From Lachnospiraceae bacterium (GTDB taxonomy: Bacteria; Bacillota; Clostridia; Lachnospirales; Lachnospiraceae), in assembly GCA_030524665.1 (NCBI GenBank), contig JAUNGL010000007.1, forward strand, positions 1 to 50,310: DNA of 50,310 nt, written 5' to 3'. The position numbers and the translations under genes are program-made. The notes under the pieces are model-generated. The model saw nothing but the letters and a program-made list of their open reading frames with translations, had not been told where the DNA came from and did no database searches. Shown here in pieces: positions 7,689-16,129 of this stretch; the stretch's first letter is position 1, and every line of letters begins with the position of its first letter.

Positions 7689-9941
7689 TTAACACAGAGT
7701 TTTTGCTGGAAAAGCCGGCAGAGTGTCAATCGCAAACAGTGGTTCTCCTGCCTGTACCGGCCCTTCCTTAAGCAGGCGGATTCGCTGATTTTCCTCCAGC
7801 TCCGTGCAGAGTACCGGGGAAACGAGCGAAGGCGCGTTGGCTGCAAGGTATCCGAGGTCAAGCTTCAGAAGCGGATCACCCTTTTTTACCTTCTGTCCAT
7901 TCTGTACAAATGCATCGAAACCGTGGCCTTCCAGTGAGACTGTGTCGATTCCGATGTGGATCAGCATACTGATTCCGGAATCGGTGCGGAAGCCGATGGC
8001 ATGTTTTGTTTCAAACAGCAGGACAATTTCACCGTCCTCCGGTGCCTTGATGACCGGATACTGAGGTGTCACGACAGCACCGTCTCCGATCAGTTTTGAT
8101 GCAAAAGCTTCATCCGGGGCAGTGGACAATTCGGCAGCGATTCCTGTGATCGGACTGGAAATGATAACTGTGCTTTCCGCTTCGGAACCTTCTGCATCAC
8201 CGGAAGGATTGTCCAAAGCAGATTCCGGACTGCCGCAGTCAGGATGATTTCGGCTGTCGTTTGGACCTTCGGACGGATTCTGGAGAGAAGATTGCTGATT
8301 TACGATCACTTCCGCATGGTGATCCGGCAGATATTCCTCGTTCGGTGCGGTCAGCAGGTAATCCTCCAGATTGGATTTGATAACGGTCACACGAGGACCA
8401 TAGATAATCTGCACGCCGTTGCCCTTATGAATGACGCCGGAAGCACCGGTTGATTTCAGAAGCTCGTCCTGAATCAGTTCTGACTTATATACAGTACAGC
8501 GCAGCCTTGTGGCACAGCAGTCCACATCGGAGATATTTTTCCTGCCGCCGAGTCCCTGGCAGATCGTGCGGGAGAGTGCTTCTTCTTCTGATTCGGAGAT
8601 GGGGCTTCCGGCCCCTTTTTTTCTCGCTTCCACATCACTCCGGCGGTACAGTTTTACTTCATCGCTGTCATCCCGCCCCGGGGTTTTCAGATCCAGCTTG
8701 CGGATCAGGAAGCTGAACAGCAGGTAATATACCAGAAAATAGCCGATTCCGACAATCGGGATCCAGATCCAGCTTGTTTTTGCATTGCCCGGAAGGATGC
8801 CGAACAGGAAAAGGTCGATCAGGCCGCCGGAGAAGGTCATACCGACACCGACGCCGCAGATGTGCATCAGCATGTAGGCAAGCCCTGCAAAGACACAGTG
8901 GATCCCGTAAAGCAGCGGTGCGACGAACAGGAAGGTAAATTCCAGAGGTTCCGTAATTCCGGTCAGCATGGAGGTGAGGGCTGCGGAGACGAGAAGTCCC
9001 TGTACCGCTTTTTTCTTTTCCGGTTTCGCGGTCTGGTACATCGCAAGGGCAGCCCCCGGAAGACCAAAGATCATGAGCGGGAATTTACCGGACATGAATC
9101 TCGTGGCCGATACGGCAAAATGCTCCACGGTCGGGTCGGCAAGCTGTGCGAAGAAAATATTCTGTGCTCCTTCAATCGTCTGTCCGGCGACGTTCATGGT
9201 GCCTCCGAGTGCGGTCTGCCAGAACGGGAGATAGAATACATGGTGAAGTCCGAACGGGATCAGCAGGCGTTCCATCAGTCCATAGACCCAGGTTCCGGCA
9301 TAACCGGAAACGAGTACAAGATTGCCGATGGCGGAAATACCGCTCTGGATCACCGGCCAGATGAAGAACATCACGATTCCGACTCCCGTATAGACGAGTG
9401 CGCTGATAATCGGAATGAATCGTGTGCCGCCGAAGAAGGACAGTACCTGCGGCAGTTCGATTTTGTAAAATCGGTTGTGCAGTGCTGCCACACCGATTCC
9501 AACGATCATACCGCCGAATACACCCATCTGTAGGGAAGTAATCCCACAGACGGAAGACGTGGCACCTTCAAGCAGCTTGTCAGGACCGCCGTTGATTGTA
9601 ATCATTGCTTCGATGGAGGCATGCATAATAAAGAAAGCGATCGCTGCGGAAAGGGCAGCAACCTCCTTTTCACGCTTTGCCATACCGATCGCAACACCGA
9701 TGGCAAATATGATAGGAAGATTGGCGAATACGATATTGCCGGCTTCACTCATAACCTGGAAGATGGCATTTGCTATTGTGCCGGGGCCGAGGATACGCGT
9801 CAGCCTGTACGTTTCGAGCATGGTAGTGTTTGTAAAGGAACCGCCGATGCCGAGCAGCAGTCCGGCTGCGGGCAGAATCGCGATCGGAAGCATGAATGAC
9901 CTGCCTACACGTTGGAGGATTCCAAAGATTTTGTCTTTCAT
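7689..9941 (-). CDS. ptsG: PTS glucose-family transporter, EIICBA fusion
   Basis: Phosphotransferase permease of 750 residues that imports and phosphorylates glucose or a related sugar. An N-terminal EIIC membrane domain (about 1-430) is followed by EIIB with the phospho-cysteine motif CATRLR at Cys476, a Ser/Asp/Glu-rich linker (about 540-600), and a C-terminal EIIA domain (about 605-745) with the phospho-His662 in LIHIGIDTV and the assisting His in KHAIGFR. All three domains are intact. A clean aaggag site lies before the ATG. No LicT/GlcT antiterminator gene is beside it. Sugar specificity (glucose, N-acetylglucosamine or similar) cannot be decided by eye. The Crh-like protein encoded at 44.5 kb could not donate phosphate to it. 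Confidence 0.92.
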   Translation of the reverse strand: MKDKIFGILQRVGRSFMLPIAILPAAGLLLGIGGSFTNTTMLETYRLTRILGPGTIANAIFQVMSEAGNIVFANLPIIFAIGVAIGMAKREKEVAALSAAIAFFIMHASIEAMITINGGPDKLLEGATSSVCGITSLQMGVFGGMIVGIGVAALHNRFYKIELPQVLSFFGGTRFIPIISALVYTGVGIVMFFIWPVIQSGISAIGNLVLVSGYAGTWVYGLMERLLIPFGLHHVFYLPFWQTALGGTMNVAGQTIEGAQNIFFAQLADPTVEHFAVSATRFMSGKFPLMIFGLPGAALAMYQTAKPEKKKAVQGLLVSAALTSMLTGITEPLEFTFLFVAPLLYGIHCVFAGLAYMLMHICGVGVGMTFSGGLIDLFLFGILPGNAKTSWIWIPIVGIGYFLVYYLLFSFLIRKLDLKTPGRDDSDEVKLYRRSDVEARKKGAGSPISESEEEALSRTICQGLGGRKNISDVDCCATRLRCTVYKSELIQDELLKSTGASGVIHKGNGVQIIYGPRVTVIKSNLEDYLLTAPNEEYLPDHHAEVIVNQQSSLQNPSEGPNDSRNHPDCGSPESALDNPSGDAEGSEAESTVIISSPITGIAAELSTAPDEAFASKLIGDGAVVTPQYPVIKAPEDGEIVLLFETKHAIGFRTDSGISMLIHIGIDTVSLEGHGFDAFVQNGQKVKKGDPLLKLDLGYLAANAPSLVSPVLCTELEENQRIRLLKEGPVQAGEPLFAIDTLPAFPAKTLC

Positions 9942-10149
9942 GAATGTTTCTCCTTTTTATTTGCGGCATGGATGAATGCAGTTATATCGAAAGACGGTAA
10001 CCGGAGACGGAATATGGCTTCAATATAAAGATACATGCCGGATGATAGATAAGTATGCCCGCTGAAGACGGAAAATATGCCTTATATTACCTTTTCTCAG
10101 CATATCACTAATTGGCATGAAAAAAAACAGAAAAATATAAAAAAAGTGC
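9942..10149. other. intergenic region between the PTS gene and the tRNA promoter
   Basis: AT-rich spacer separating the divergent PTS gene and tRNA-Leu. A PTS promoter must lie here, but I see only weak candidates (for example a TAATAT on the minus strand near 10090). No clear RAT antiterminator hairpin or cre site was found by eye. Confidence 0.4.
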
Positions 10150-10178
10150 TTGACTTATTTTAGGCGTTGTTGTATTAT
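10150..10178 (+). promoter_or_regulatory. strong predicted promoter for tRNA-Leu
   Basis: TTGACT (10150-10155) and TATTAT (10173-10178) have a 17-base spacer. Transcription would start near 10185, about 32 bases before the tRNA. Confidence 0.75.
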
Positions 10179-10216
10179 ATGTCCTGTGAGTTGCGAGACT
10201 TACAGATACCGAGGAC

Positions 10217-10300
10217 GCGGTGGTGGCGGAATTGGCAGACGCGCAGGCTTCAGGTGCCTGTGATAGCAATATCGTGTGGGTTCAAGTCCCATCCTCCGCA
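10217..10300 (+). tRNA. tRNA-Leu (anticodon CAG)
   Basis: Class II tRNA of 84 bases reading CUG. The anticodon arm is CAGGC-TTCAGGT-GCCTG, the long variable arm TGATA-GCAA-TATCG, and the T arm GTGGG-TTCAAGT-CCCAT. Discriminator is A, and the CCA end is not encoded. The acceptor stem GCGGTGG / CCTCCGC has a U-U mismatch at the fifth pair (T10221 against T10295), which is unusual. A strong promoter and a long terminator flank it, so it is a single-gene transcript. Confidence 0.93.
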
Positions 10301-10301
10301 T

Positions 10302-10337
10302 AAAGCTTTCTGAGATTCTCAGAAAGCTTTTTCTTTT
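10302..10337 (+). terminator. rho-independent terminator after tRNA-Leu
   Basis: A long perfect stem AAAGCTTTCTGAG (10302-10314) / CTCAGAAAGCTTT (10318-10330) with a 3-base loop is followed by TTCTTTT. Confidence 0.92.
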
Positions 10338-10453
10338 ACATTCTAAAATATGATGAGAAGGGTGCTGTTTAGAAATGCAGTCCGGGAAATGGAGGACTGT
10401 CAGAGAAATGAACAGCTGCATGATTTCAGGAAATCAACAGGAGGTATCCGGCT

Positions 10454-11593
10454 ATGCCAGGAAGAAGAAATGATTCTCCGAGTCCCAGAATGGATCAAGG
10501 AAGAAATGGAAGGAATGGTAAAAAAGGCAACGGCCTTGGAAAGATATTTGCCATCAGCCTTTGCGTTGTAATCGGGATTGTGGTGATCAGTGCAGGTGTG
10601 GTTTACAAGGTTGGACATGATATGTACAGCAATGTGAATTATGTAGCGGATGAAGAAGTGAAGGTAGTAGAGACGATTCCGGAGGAGGCTGTCGAAGAGA
10701 CACTCAGTACGGAAGAACGTATCGGTGTTGCAGTCGATGAGAGTGAACTGAAGAGTATCCATGATATGATGAATGGATTGGCACAGAAAGAAGTAAAAGA
10801 AGACGAAGAGATTTATAATGTACTGCTGGTGGGCGTGGACCGGAGAGATAAATCCTGGAACGGTAACTCGGACAGTATGATTCTGGTATCGATCGACAAG
10901 AATAAAAATAAGGTAAATATGGTTTCGCTGATGCGTGATACCTATGTGAATATTCCTGACATCGGGTATAAGAAGCTGAATGCGGCGTATGCATACGGCG
11001 GCGGTCCGCTGCTCTGCACGACGGTTACAGATACCTTCAAGATTCAGGTAGACCGCTATGTGGCAGTTGACTTCTTTGACCTGATCGATATAATCAACTA
11101 TATCGGCGGTGTTACACTGGAAGTCAGTGCCAAAGAAGCAGAGGTAGCGAATGGATATATTCTGGATATGTGCAACCTCATGGATATAGACGGAAGTGCC
11201 CATACATTCCCGGAGGGCGGCGGTACATTCTACTGTGACGGCGTACAGGCTGTAGCATTTGCGAGAAACCGCTACGTGGGTAATTCAGATTTTGAGAGAA
11301 CAGAGCGTCAGCGTTACGTGATCCAGCAGTTAATGGCCGAGATCAAGCAGATGAGTCTGGCACAGATGACAGAGAAAGTACAGGGGATTCTGAAGTATGT
11401 GACGATGAATATCCCTGAATCAGAAATCTGGGATATGGTGAAGGAAGTGCCGGAGATTCTGGATTATGAGTTCGAGATGAGCCGTGTTCCGTACGACAAT
11501 ATGTACGATGTGATTTATGTCGGCGGTCAGGATATGCTGGTTCCGTATTGGGATGAGACGCTTGCTGAACTGCAGGAGATGATTTACGGCTGA
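10454..11593 (+). CDS. LCP (LytR-CpsA-Psr) family cell-wall polymer ligase
   Basis: 379-residue membrane-anchored enzyme that attaches wall teichoic acid, capsule or another undecaprenyl-linked glycopolymer to peptidoglycan. A basic cytoplasmic N-terminus is followed by one membrane helix (about 31-52) and an extracellular LCP domain from about residue 118. The domain shows LLVGVDRRD, SDSMILVSID, VSLMRDTYVNIP and the arginine-rich AFARNRYVGNSDFERTERQR, the residues that hold the pyrophosphate lipid. A caggaggt site precedes the ATG. The gene ends at a bidirectional terminator. Which polymer it handles is not indicated by its neighbours. Confidence 0.92.
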   Translation: MPGRRNDSPSPRMDQGRNGRNGKKGNGLGKIFAISLCVVIGIVVISAGVVYKVGHDMYSNVNYVADEEVKVVETIPEEAVEETLSTEERIGVAVDESELKSIHDMMNGLAQKEVKEDEEIYNVLLVGVDRRDKSWNGNSDSMILVSIDKNKNKVNMVSLMRDTYVNIPDIGYKKLNAAYAYGGGPLLCTTVTDTFKIQVDRYVAVDFFDLIDIINYIGGVTLEVSAKEAEVANGYILDMCNLMDIDGSAHTFPEGGGTFYCDGVQAVAFARNRYVGNSDFERTERQRYVIQQLMAEIKQMSLAQMTEKVQGILKYVTMNIPESEIWDMVKEVPEILDYEFEMSRVPYDNMYDVIYVGGQDMLVPYWDETLAELQEMIYG

Positions 11594-11622
11594 TCCATGG
11601 AAGGTGAGTGATTTCTAAATAC

Positions 11623-11665
11623 AAAAGGGTTATCTGCCGCATTGCAGCGGCGGATAACCCTTTTT
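11623..11665. terminator. bidirectional terminator between the LCP gene and mscL
   Basis: AAAGGGTTATC-TGCCGC pairs with GCGGCGGATAACCCTTT around an ATTGCA loop, with A-run and T-run on the two sides. It serves the two converging genes. Confidence 0.92.
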
Positions 11666-11691
11666 ACAGGCACTGAAAAGCAGTGCCGTAA

Positions 11692-12162
11692 TCAACAGTC
11701 TGTGACTGTCTCCGGCAGTTCAGAAGCACAGTGCGGACATTTGGTTGCTTTGATTGGAATCTCGGAACAGCAGTACGGACATTCCTTTGTGGTTACTTCC
11801 GGTTCTGGTTCCGGGGCAGGCCTGCGCAGCTTGTTGATTCCCTTGACCAGAATGAACACGGCAAAAGCAGTGATCAGAAACTGAAGAACGAGTTGGATAA
11901 AATTACCATAGGCAATTACAGGAGCAGAGACGCCCTGAGCCTCCGCCAGAGTAGCATAAGTTTTTCCATCCAGTGCGAGGAATAAGTCCTTAAAATTGAT
12001 TTTCCCGGTAAAAATAGAGATGACAGGCATCACAATATCATTGACCAGAGAGGATACGATATTGTTGAAGGCTGCACCGACGATGACACCGACCGCCATG
12101 TCAATGACATTCCCGCGCATGATAAATTCTTTGAATTCCTTTGCAACATTCCCCATAAGCAT
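11692..12162 (-). CDS. mscL: large-conductance mechanosensitive channel with C-terminal zinc ribbon
   Basis: Homopentameric emergency valve that opens at high membrane tension to release solutes after osmotic downshock. The N-terminal helix and first membrane helix carry the family signature RGNVIDMAVGVIVGAAF; a second helix (about residues 76-98) precedes the cytoplasmic tail. The length is 156 residues, with the extra at the C-terminus: a Pro/Glu linker and then CPYC-x10-CPHC, a zinc-ribbon-like double knuckle not found in the E. coli protein. The start may be 12162 or 12156; aaggag lies 4 or 10 bases upstream respectively. Function of the tail is unknown. Confidence 0.93.
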   Translation of the reverse strand: MLMGNVAKEFKEFIMRGNVIDMAVGVIVGAAFNNIVSSLVNDIVMPVISIFTGKINFKDLFLALDGKTYATLAEAQGVSAPVIAYGNFIQLVLQFLITAFAVFILVKGINKLRRPAPEPEPEVTTKECPYCCSEIPIKATKCPHCASELPETVTDC

Positions 12163-12454
12163 TTTTCTCCTTCGTGATTTAATATTTTTTTACGATTTTC
12201 TCATAGATTATAACATAGATGCAGGGAAAAAACTATGCTATACTTAGACTGACTTTATCTGACAGAAGCTGTGGGTTACTGTTCACGGGGGAGCTGTCCC
12301 GCGAGGATCTATCCTGCCCGTCCTTGGGGCAGGATGCCGTCCCTGGCGAAGGGTGTTCAGGTGCGGTTTCGCACCTGAATCCCGAGCTGTGGTGGAAGTT
12401 CATGTAATGGTCGGGCATGGCTTTTGAGATTTGTTGAGACAGAGGAGGACGGTT
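12163..12454. other. intergenic region with a repeat copy and three hairpins
   Basis: This spacer separates the divergent mscL and YhaO-like genes. It holds one copy of a dispersed repeat (12275-12301) and two further perfect hairpins, ATCCTGCCC/GGGCAGGAT (12311-12319 / 12327-12335) and TTCAGGTGCG/CGCACCTGAA (12356-12365 / 12370-12379). No terminator T-tract follows, so they form a structured element of unknown role upstream of the nuclease gene. Confidence 0.6.
12275..12301 (+). repeat. dispersed repeat copy A
   Basis: 27 bases beginning GTTACTGTTCACGGGGG and ending GCTGTCCCG, matching the element at 25148-25174 with one difference; the first 14 bases also recur at 22701-22714. Confidence 0.7.
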
Positions 12455-13507
12455 ATGCGCTTTATGCATATTGCAGATGTACATCTGGGGGCAGCCCCCG
12501 ATTCAGGATATGTCTGGGCAAAGGACAGGGGACGTGAGATCTGGGAGAGCTTCCGCAGGTGCATTATGGAAGCAAATGAGAAGAAGGTAGATCTGCTGCT
12601 GGTTGCAGGGGACTTGTTTCATCGTCAGCCGACGGCACAGGAGCTAAAGGAAGTGAATTACCTGTTTTCTACGCTCGAGAAGACATTGGTAGTTCTAATT
12701 GCGGGAAATCATGATTACCTGAAGCCGTCATCCCCTTATCTGACATTTCCATGGAGTAAAAATGTCATATGTCTGTTTTCGCCGGAATGTGAGAAGGTGC
12801 GTTTCCCGGAGCTGAAGACAGAGGTCTATGGTCTGAGCTATCATCAGCAGGAGATCACATCAGCGCTGTATGATGACCTGAAAGCAGAGAAAAATGACTA
12901 TTTCAGGATTTTGCTTGCACATGGCGGAGATGGTACCCACATTCCTGTTTCGAAGGACAAACTGATGCAATCCGGATTTGATTATATTGCGCTTGGACAT
13001 ATCCATAAGCCTCAGGTATTTATCGGCGGTCTTGCTCTGTATGCCGGGGCACTTGAACCGATTGACTGCAATGATGCCGGGCCGCACGGTTATGTACTCG
13101 GCGAGGTTCAGCGGAAGAAGGTAAAGCTTTCCTTCGTGGAAAGCTGCATGAGGCAATATCTGCACGAAGAGCTTGAGGTTACGGAGGAGGATACTGCATA
13201 TTCTGTCCGGGAGAAAATAGCTGAACTTCTGCACAGGAAGGGTGAACAGCATATGTACCGGATCCGTCTGGTCGGACAGCGCCATCCTCAGTTCTTTCCG
13301 GATATCCGGGAATACAGGAAATGCGGACGGATTGTGGAGATCGAGGATGCCACTGTGCCGGCATTTCATCTGGAAGAGCTGCGGCGCCAATATCAGGGCC
13401 AGCTAATCGGTAACTTTATAGAAAGCTTCGGAGAAGAGCCGGAGGGAGTGACTGAGGAAAAGGCTCTGCGGTATGGGCTGGAAGCGCTGCTGTATGACGG
13501 AATGTGA
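12455..13507 (+). CDS. metallophosphoesterase nuclease, SbcD/YhaO-like
   Basis: 350-residue calcineurin-like phosphoesterase, the nuclease half of a Rad50/Mre11-like pair. All metal-binding motifs are present: IADVHLG, AGDLFH, AGNHD, LLAHGGD and LGHIHKP. The start is placed at 12455 behind gaggagga (12442-12449), not at an upstream in-frame TTG. The neighbouring AAA protein, 144 bases downstream, is its likely partner, as with YhaO-YhaN in Bacillus. It probably trims or processes DNA ends; the precise substrate is not known. It is shorter than typical SbcD/YhaO (about 400 residues) at the C-terminus. Confidence 0.88.
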   Translation: MRFMHIADVHLGAAPDSGYVWAKDRGREIWESFRRCIMEANEKKVDLLLVAGDLFHRQPTAQELKEVNYLFSTLEKTLVVLIAGNHDYLKPSSPYLTFPWSKNVICLFSPECEKVRFPELKTEVYGLSYHQQEITSALYDDLKAEKNDYFRILLAHGGDGTHIPVSKDKLMQSGFDYIALGHIHKPQVFIGGLALYAGALEPIDCNDAGPHGYVLGEVQRKKVKLSFVESCMRQYLHEELEVTEEDTAYSVREKIAELLHRKGEQHMYRIRLVGQRHPQFFPDIREYRKCGRIVEIEDATVPAFHLEELRRQYQGQLIGNFIESFGEEPEGVTEEKALRYGLEALLYDGM

Positions 13508-13651
13508 TGGCAGTGCAGAGGGCAGTCTGGGCGTATGCAGGACAGGATATGACGGGGGCTGCACGGAAATGCGGCGGAGAGTGTCTGCCTGCAGACCGAA
13601 GGATTATGATGCGTCACAGCGAAGAAACGTCAGCAGACAAGGAGAAGATCT

Positions 13652-15253
13652 ATGGAAATTCTGGAGCTGGAGTTAAAGCATTACGGAAAATTCGAAAATC
13701 ACAGGCTTCGCCTGAAGCCCGGAATGAATATTATATATGGAAGCAATGAAACGGGGAAGACAACGATACATTCCTTTATCCGCGCCATGTTTTTCGGATT
13801 GGCAAGAGGGCGCGGGAGAGTATCGCGCACAGATGAATACAGGCTGCGGCAGCCGTGGGAGAATCCCGGCTATTTCGCAGGCAGCATGCGGATACGTGAA
13901 GGAAAAGAGATATATTCTCTGGAACGGAATTTTGACAGAGAGCATCAGTCGTTGCGGGTGTTCAATGAAACGCGGGGAAGTGAAGCTGCGGATGGAAGAG
14001 AAGCAATTGACCGGATCTTAAATGGGATGAGTGAATCTGCCTTCTGCAATACGGTGTTTGTACGGCAGGCGCGTAGCGAGACAGACGAAGGTCTGATGGA
14101 AGAGTTGCAGCGGTTCATGGTGAACTATGACCGTTCTCTGGATCAGCAGACGGATGTTACGAAAGCGGTACAGAGCCTGCGCAGGAAAAAGAAACAGTTT
14201 GAGCAGAAAAAGAAGGCGGAGGAGCAGCTTCTGGAAGAGCAGATCGGGCGAAGACAGACAGAAGCCGACTATCTGAGGCGGGAAATCGAAAACCTGCGCG
14301 AACGTGAACGGAGTGTACAGCAGGGGAATGGAGATAGAACCGGGGCAGAGCGCGGCAGGCAGATGGTATATGGAGCCGGATTGGAAGAGCGGAATGGAGG
14401 ACAGGCAGAATATGGGAATTCTGCAGAAGAATACGGTGCAGAGGAAGGATTCGAAGCAGATGCTTCAGAGAAGCGCAGCAGAACCTACCAACGTCTGACG
14501 GAGATATTGCTTGTAGTGGCGGCTCTGCTCTCATTTGCCGGAGCAGCGTTTCTTCAGATTCTGCAGGTGCGTATTTTTCTTGGAATTTTCGGAATCATTT
14601 TCCTGCTGTGTCTGATTCCGGTTCATCTGCTGCTGGGGAACACGGGAGACGAGGAAGAATCCGATGAGGAAGATTCGGAGGAAAAGGAGTGGCGCCTTGG
14701 TGTGATCCGTGAAGATATCCGGAACCGTGAGGACAAGTATCAGAAGCTCCAGAAGGAACTGGAGGTTCTGTATCAGAAGCATGTGAAGCTGGAAGGGATC
14801 AATATAGAGATCGAAGCACTTACAATGGCGATCGAAAGGATACTGAGCCTGTCCTCTGACATATTTCAGGAATCCGGAGGGAGTCTGAATGAAAAGGCAT
14901 CCGAAATCCTGCGTCAGATTACGGGAGGACGCTGCAGCAGAGTCTCGATTGATGAAGCGATGGAGGTGCGTGTCCAGGCTTCCGGACGGCTGCTTCATCT
15001 GTATGAGGTAAGCTATGGGACAATGCAGCAGATATATTTTGCACTTCGGATGGCAGCAGGAGAAATGCTGGCAGGTGACAGAATCTTACCACTGGTTCTG
15101 GACGAGCCATTTGCCATGTATGATGATGCGAGGCTGGAAGCTGCCCTGACCTGGCTGTATTGCAGCGGACGGCAGGTGATCCTGTTTACGTGTCAGGAAC
15201 GGGAACGCCGGATTTTGGAGAAGGTGAAGAAAAAAGTGGAGGTACGTAAATGA
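13652..15253 (+). CDS. YhaN-like SMC/Rad50-type ATPase, compact form with membrane hairpin
   Basis: 533-residue AAA protein. The N-terminal head has Walker [10 protein letters not shown] (about residues 30-38) and the C-terminal head has a signature-like [13 protein letters not shown] followed by Walker [15 protein letters not shown]. Between them are a coiled coil (about 165-220), a Gly/Glu-rich low-complexity stretch (about 227-275), a hydrophobic hairpin (about 288-333) and a second coiled coil (about 355-395). The well-known Bacillus YhaN is close to 950 residues, so most of the coiled-coil arm is absent. It pairs with the upstream phosphoesterase. Its stop overlaps the endonuclease IV start (ATGA), so the three form one DNA-processing operon. 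Confidence 0.85.
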   Translation: MEILELELKHYGKFENHRLRLKPGMNIIYGSNETGKTTIHSFIRAMFFGLARGRGRVSRTDEYRLRQPWENPGYFAGSMRIREGKEIYSLERNFDREHQSLRVFNETRGSEAADGREAIDRILNGMSESAFCNTVFVRQARSETDEGLMEELQRFMVNYDRSLDQQTDVTKAVQSLRRKKKQFEQKKKAEEQLLEEQIGRRQTEADYLRREIENLRERERSVQQGNGDRTGAERGRQMVYGAGLEERNGGQAEYGNSAEEYGAEEGFEADASEKRSRTYQRLTEILLVVAALLSFAGAAFLQILQVRIFLGIFGIIFLLCLIPVHLLLGNTGDEEESDEEDSEEKEWRLGVIREDIRNREDKYQKLQKELEVLYQKHVKLEGINIEIEALTMAIERILSLSSDIFQESGGSLNEKASEILRQITGGRCSRVSIDEAMEVRVQASGRLLHLYEVSYGTMQQIYFALRMAAGEMLAGDRILPLVLDEPFAMYDDARLEAALTWLYCSGRQVILFTCQERERRILEKVKKKVEVRK

Positions 15254-16083
15254 AGGACCAAATGAAAATCGGATGTCATCTGTCATCCTCCAAAGGATTT
15301 CTGCATATGGGAAAGGAGGCCGTCTCAATCGGGGCGAACACGTTTCAGTTCTTTACGAGAAATCCGCGTGGGAGCAGGGCAAAGGAAATAAATGAAAAGG
15401 ATGTAGCAGCTTATCTGGAGTATGCGGCAGAGCACGGAATCGGCACGGTTGTAGCGCATGCCCCGTATACACTGAATCCCTGTTCTGCAGATGAGCATAC
15501 CCGCGAATTCGCACGGCTGACACTTGCTGATGACTTGAGGCGTATGGAATATATCCCCGGGAATGTTTACAATTTCCATCCGGGCAGCCATGTCGGACAG
15601 GGGATCGAGCGGGGAATTGAGCTGATTGCTGATACATTGAATGAAATACTGACGCCTGGGCAGCATACGACTGTTTTGCTGGAAACGATGGCAGGCAAAG
15701 GCAGCGAGGTGGGAAGCCGTTTCGAAGAACTTGCTGCGATCATCGACCGGGTAGAGCACAAGGATCTGATGGGGGTCTGTCTGGATACGTGCCATGTCTA
15801 TGATGCGGGATATGATATTGTAAATCACCCGGAGGAGGTTCTGGAAGAATTTGACCGGGTGATCGGGCTGAACCGCCTGAAGGCAATCCATGTCAATGAC
15901 AGCAAGAACCCATTTGCCAGCCACAAGGACAGACATGAGAAAATCGGAGAAGGTTCGCTTGGATTTGAGGCACTGTATTCTTTTGTACATCATCCGAAGC
16001 TGTGCCATCTTCCCTTTTGCCTGGAGACGCCAAATGAACTGCCGGGATATGCAAAGGAGATAGAGATGCTGCGGCAAAAATAA
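15250..16083 (+). CDS. nfo: deoxyribonuclease IV (AP endonuclease)
   Basis: Zn-dependent AP endonuclease of base-excision repair, cutting 5' to abasic sites. 277 residues, full length. The trinuclear zinc ligands are recognisable in order: [45 protein letters not shown] with HKDRHEKIG, and the C-terminal LETPNE. The ATG overlaps the stop of the YhaN-like gene by 4 bases. It ends against the converging prs gene. Confidence 0.95.
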   Translation: MKDQMKIGCHLSSSKGFLHMGKEAVSIGANTFQFFTRNPRGSRAKEINEKDVAAYLEYAAEHGIGTVVAHAPYTLNPCSADEHTREFARLTLADDLRRMEYIPGNVYNFHPGSHVGQGIERGIELIADTLNEILTPGQHTTVLLETMAGKGSEVGSRFEELAAIIDRVEHKDLMGVCLDTCHVYDAGYDIVNHPEEVLEEFDRVIGLNRLKAIHVNDSKNPFASHKDRHEKIGEGSLGFEALYSFVHHPKLCHLPFCLETPNELPGYAKEIEMLRQK

Positions 16084-16114
16084 AAACGGCCTCCATAAAG
16101 GTATATGGAGACCG
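16082..16114 (-). terminator. terminator of prs, overlapping the nfo stop
   Basis: On the minus strand CGGTCTCCAT / ATGGAGGCCG (one G-T pair) is followed by TTTTTATTTTT. The T-run lies in the stop region of nfo, so the two converging genes share the space. Confidence 0.8.
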
Positions 16115-16129
16115 CTGCAAAGTCGGATC

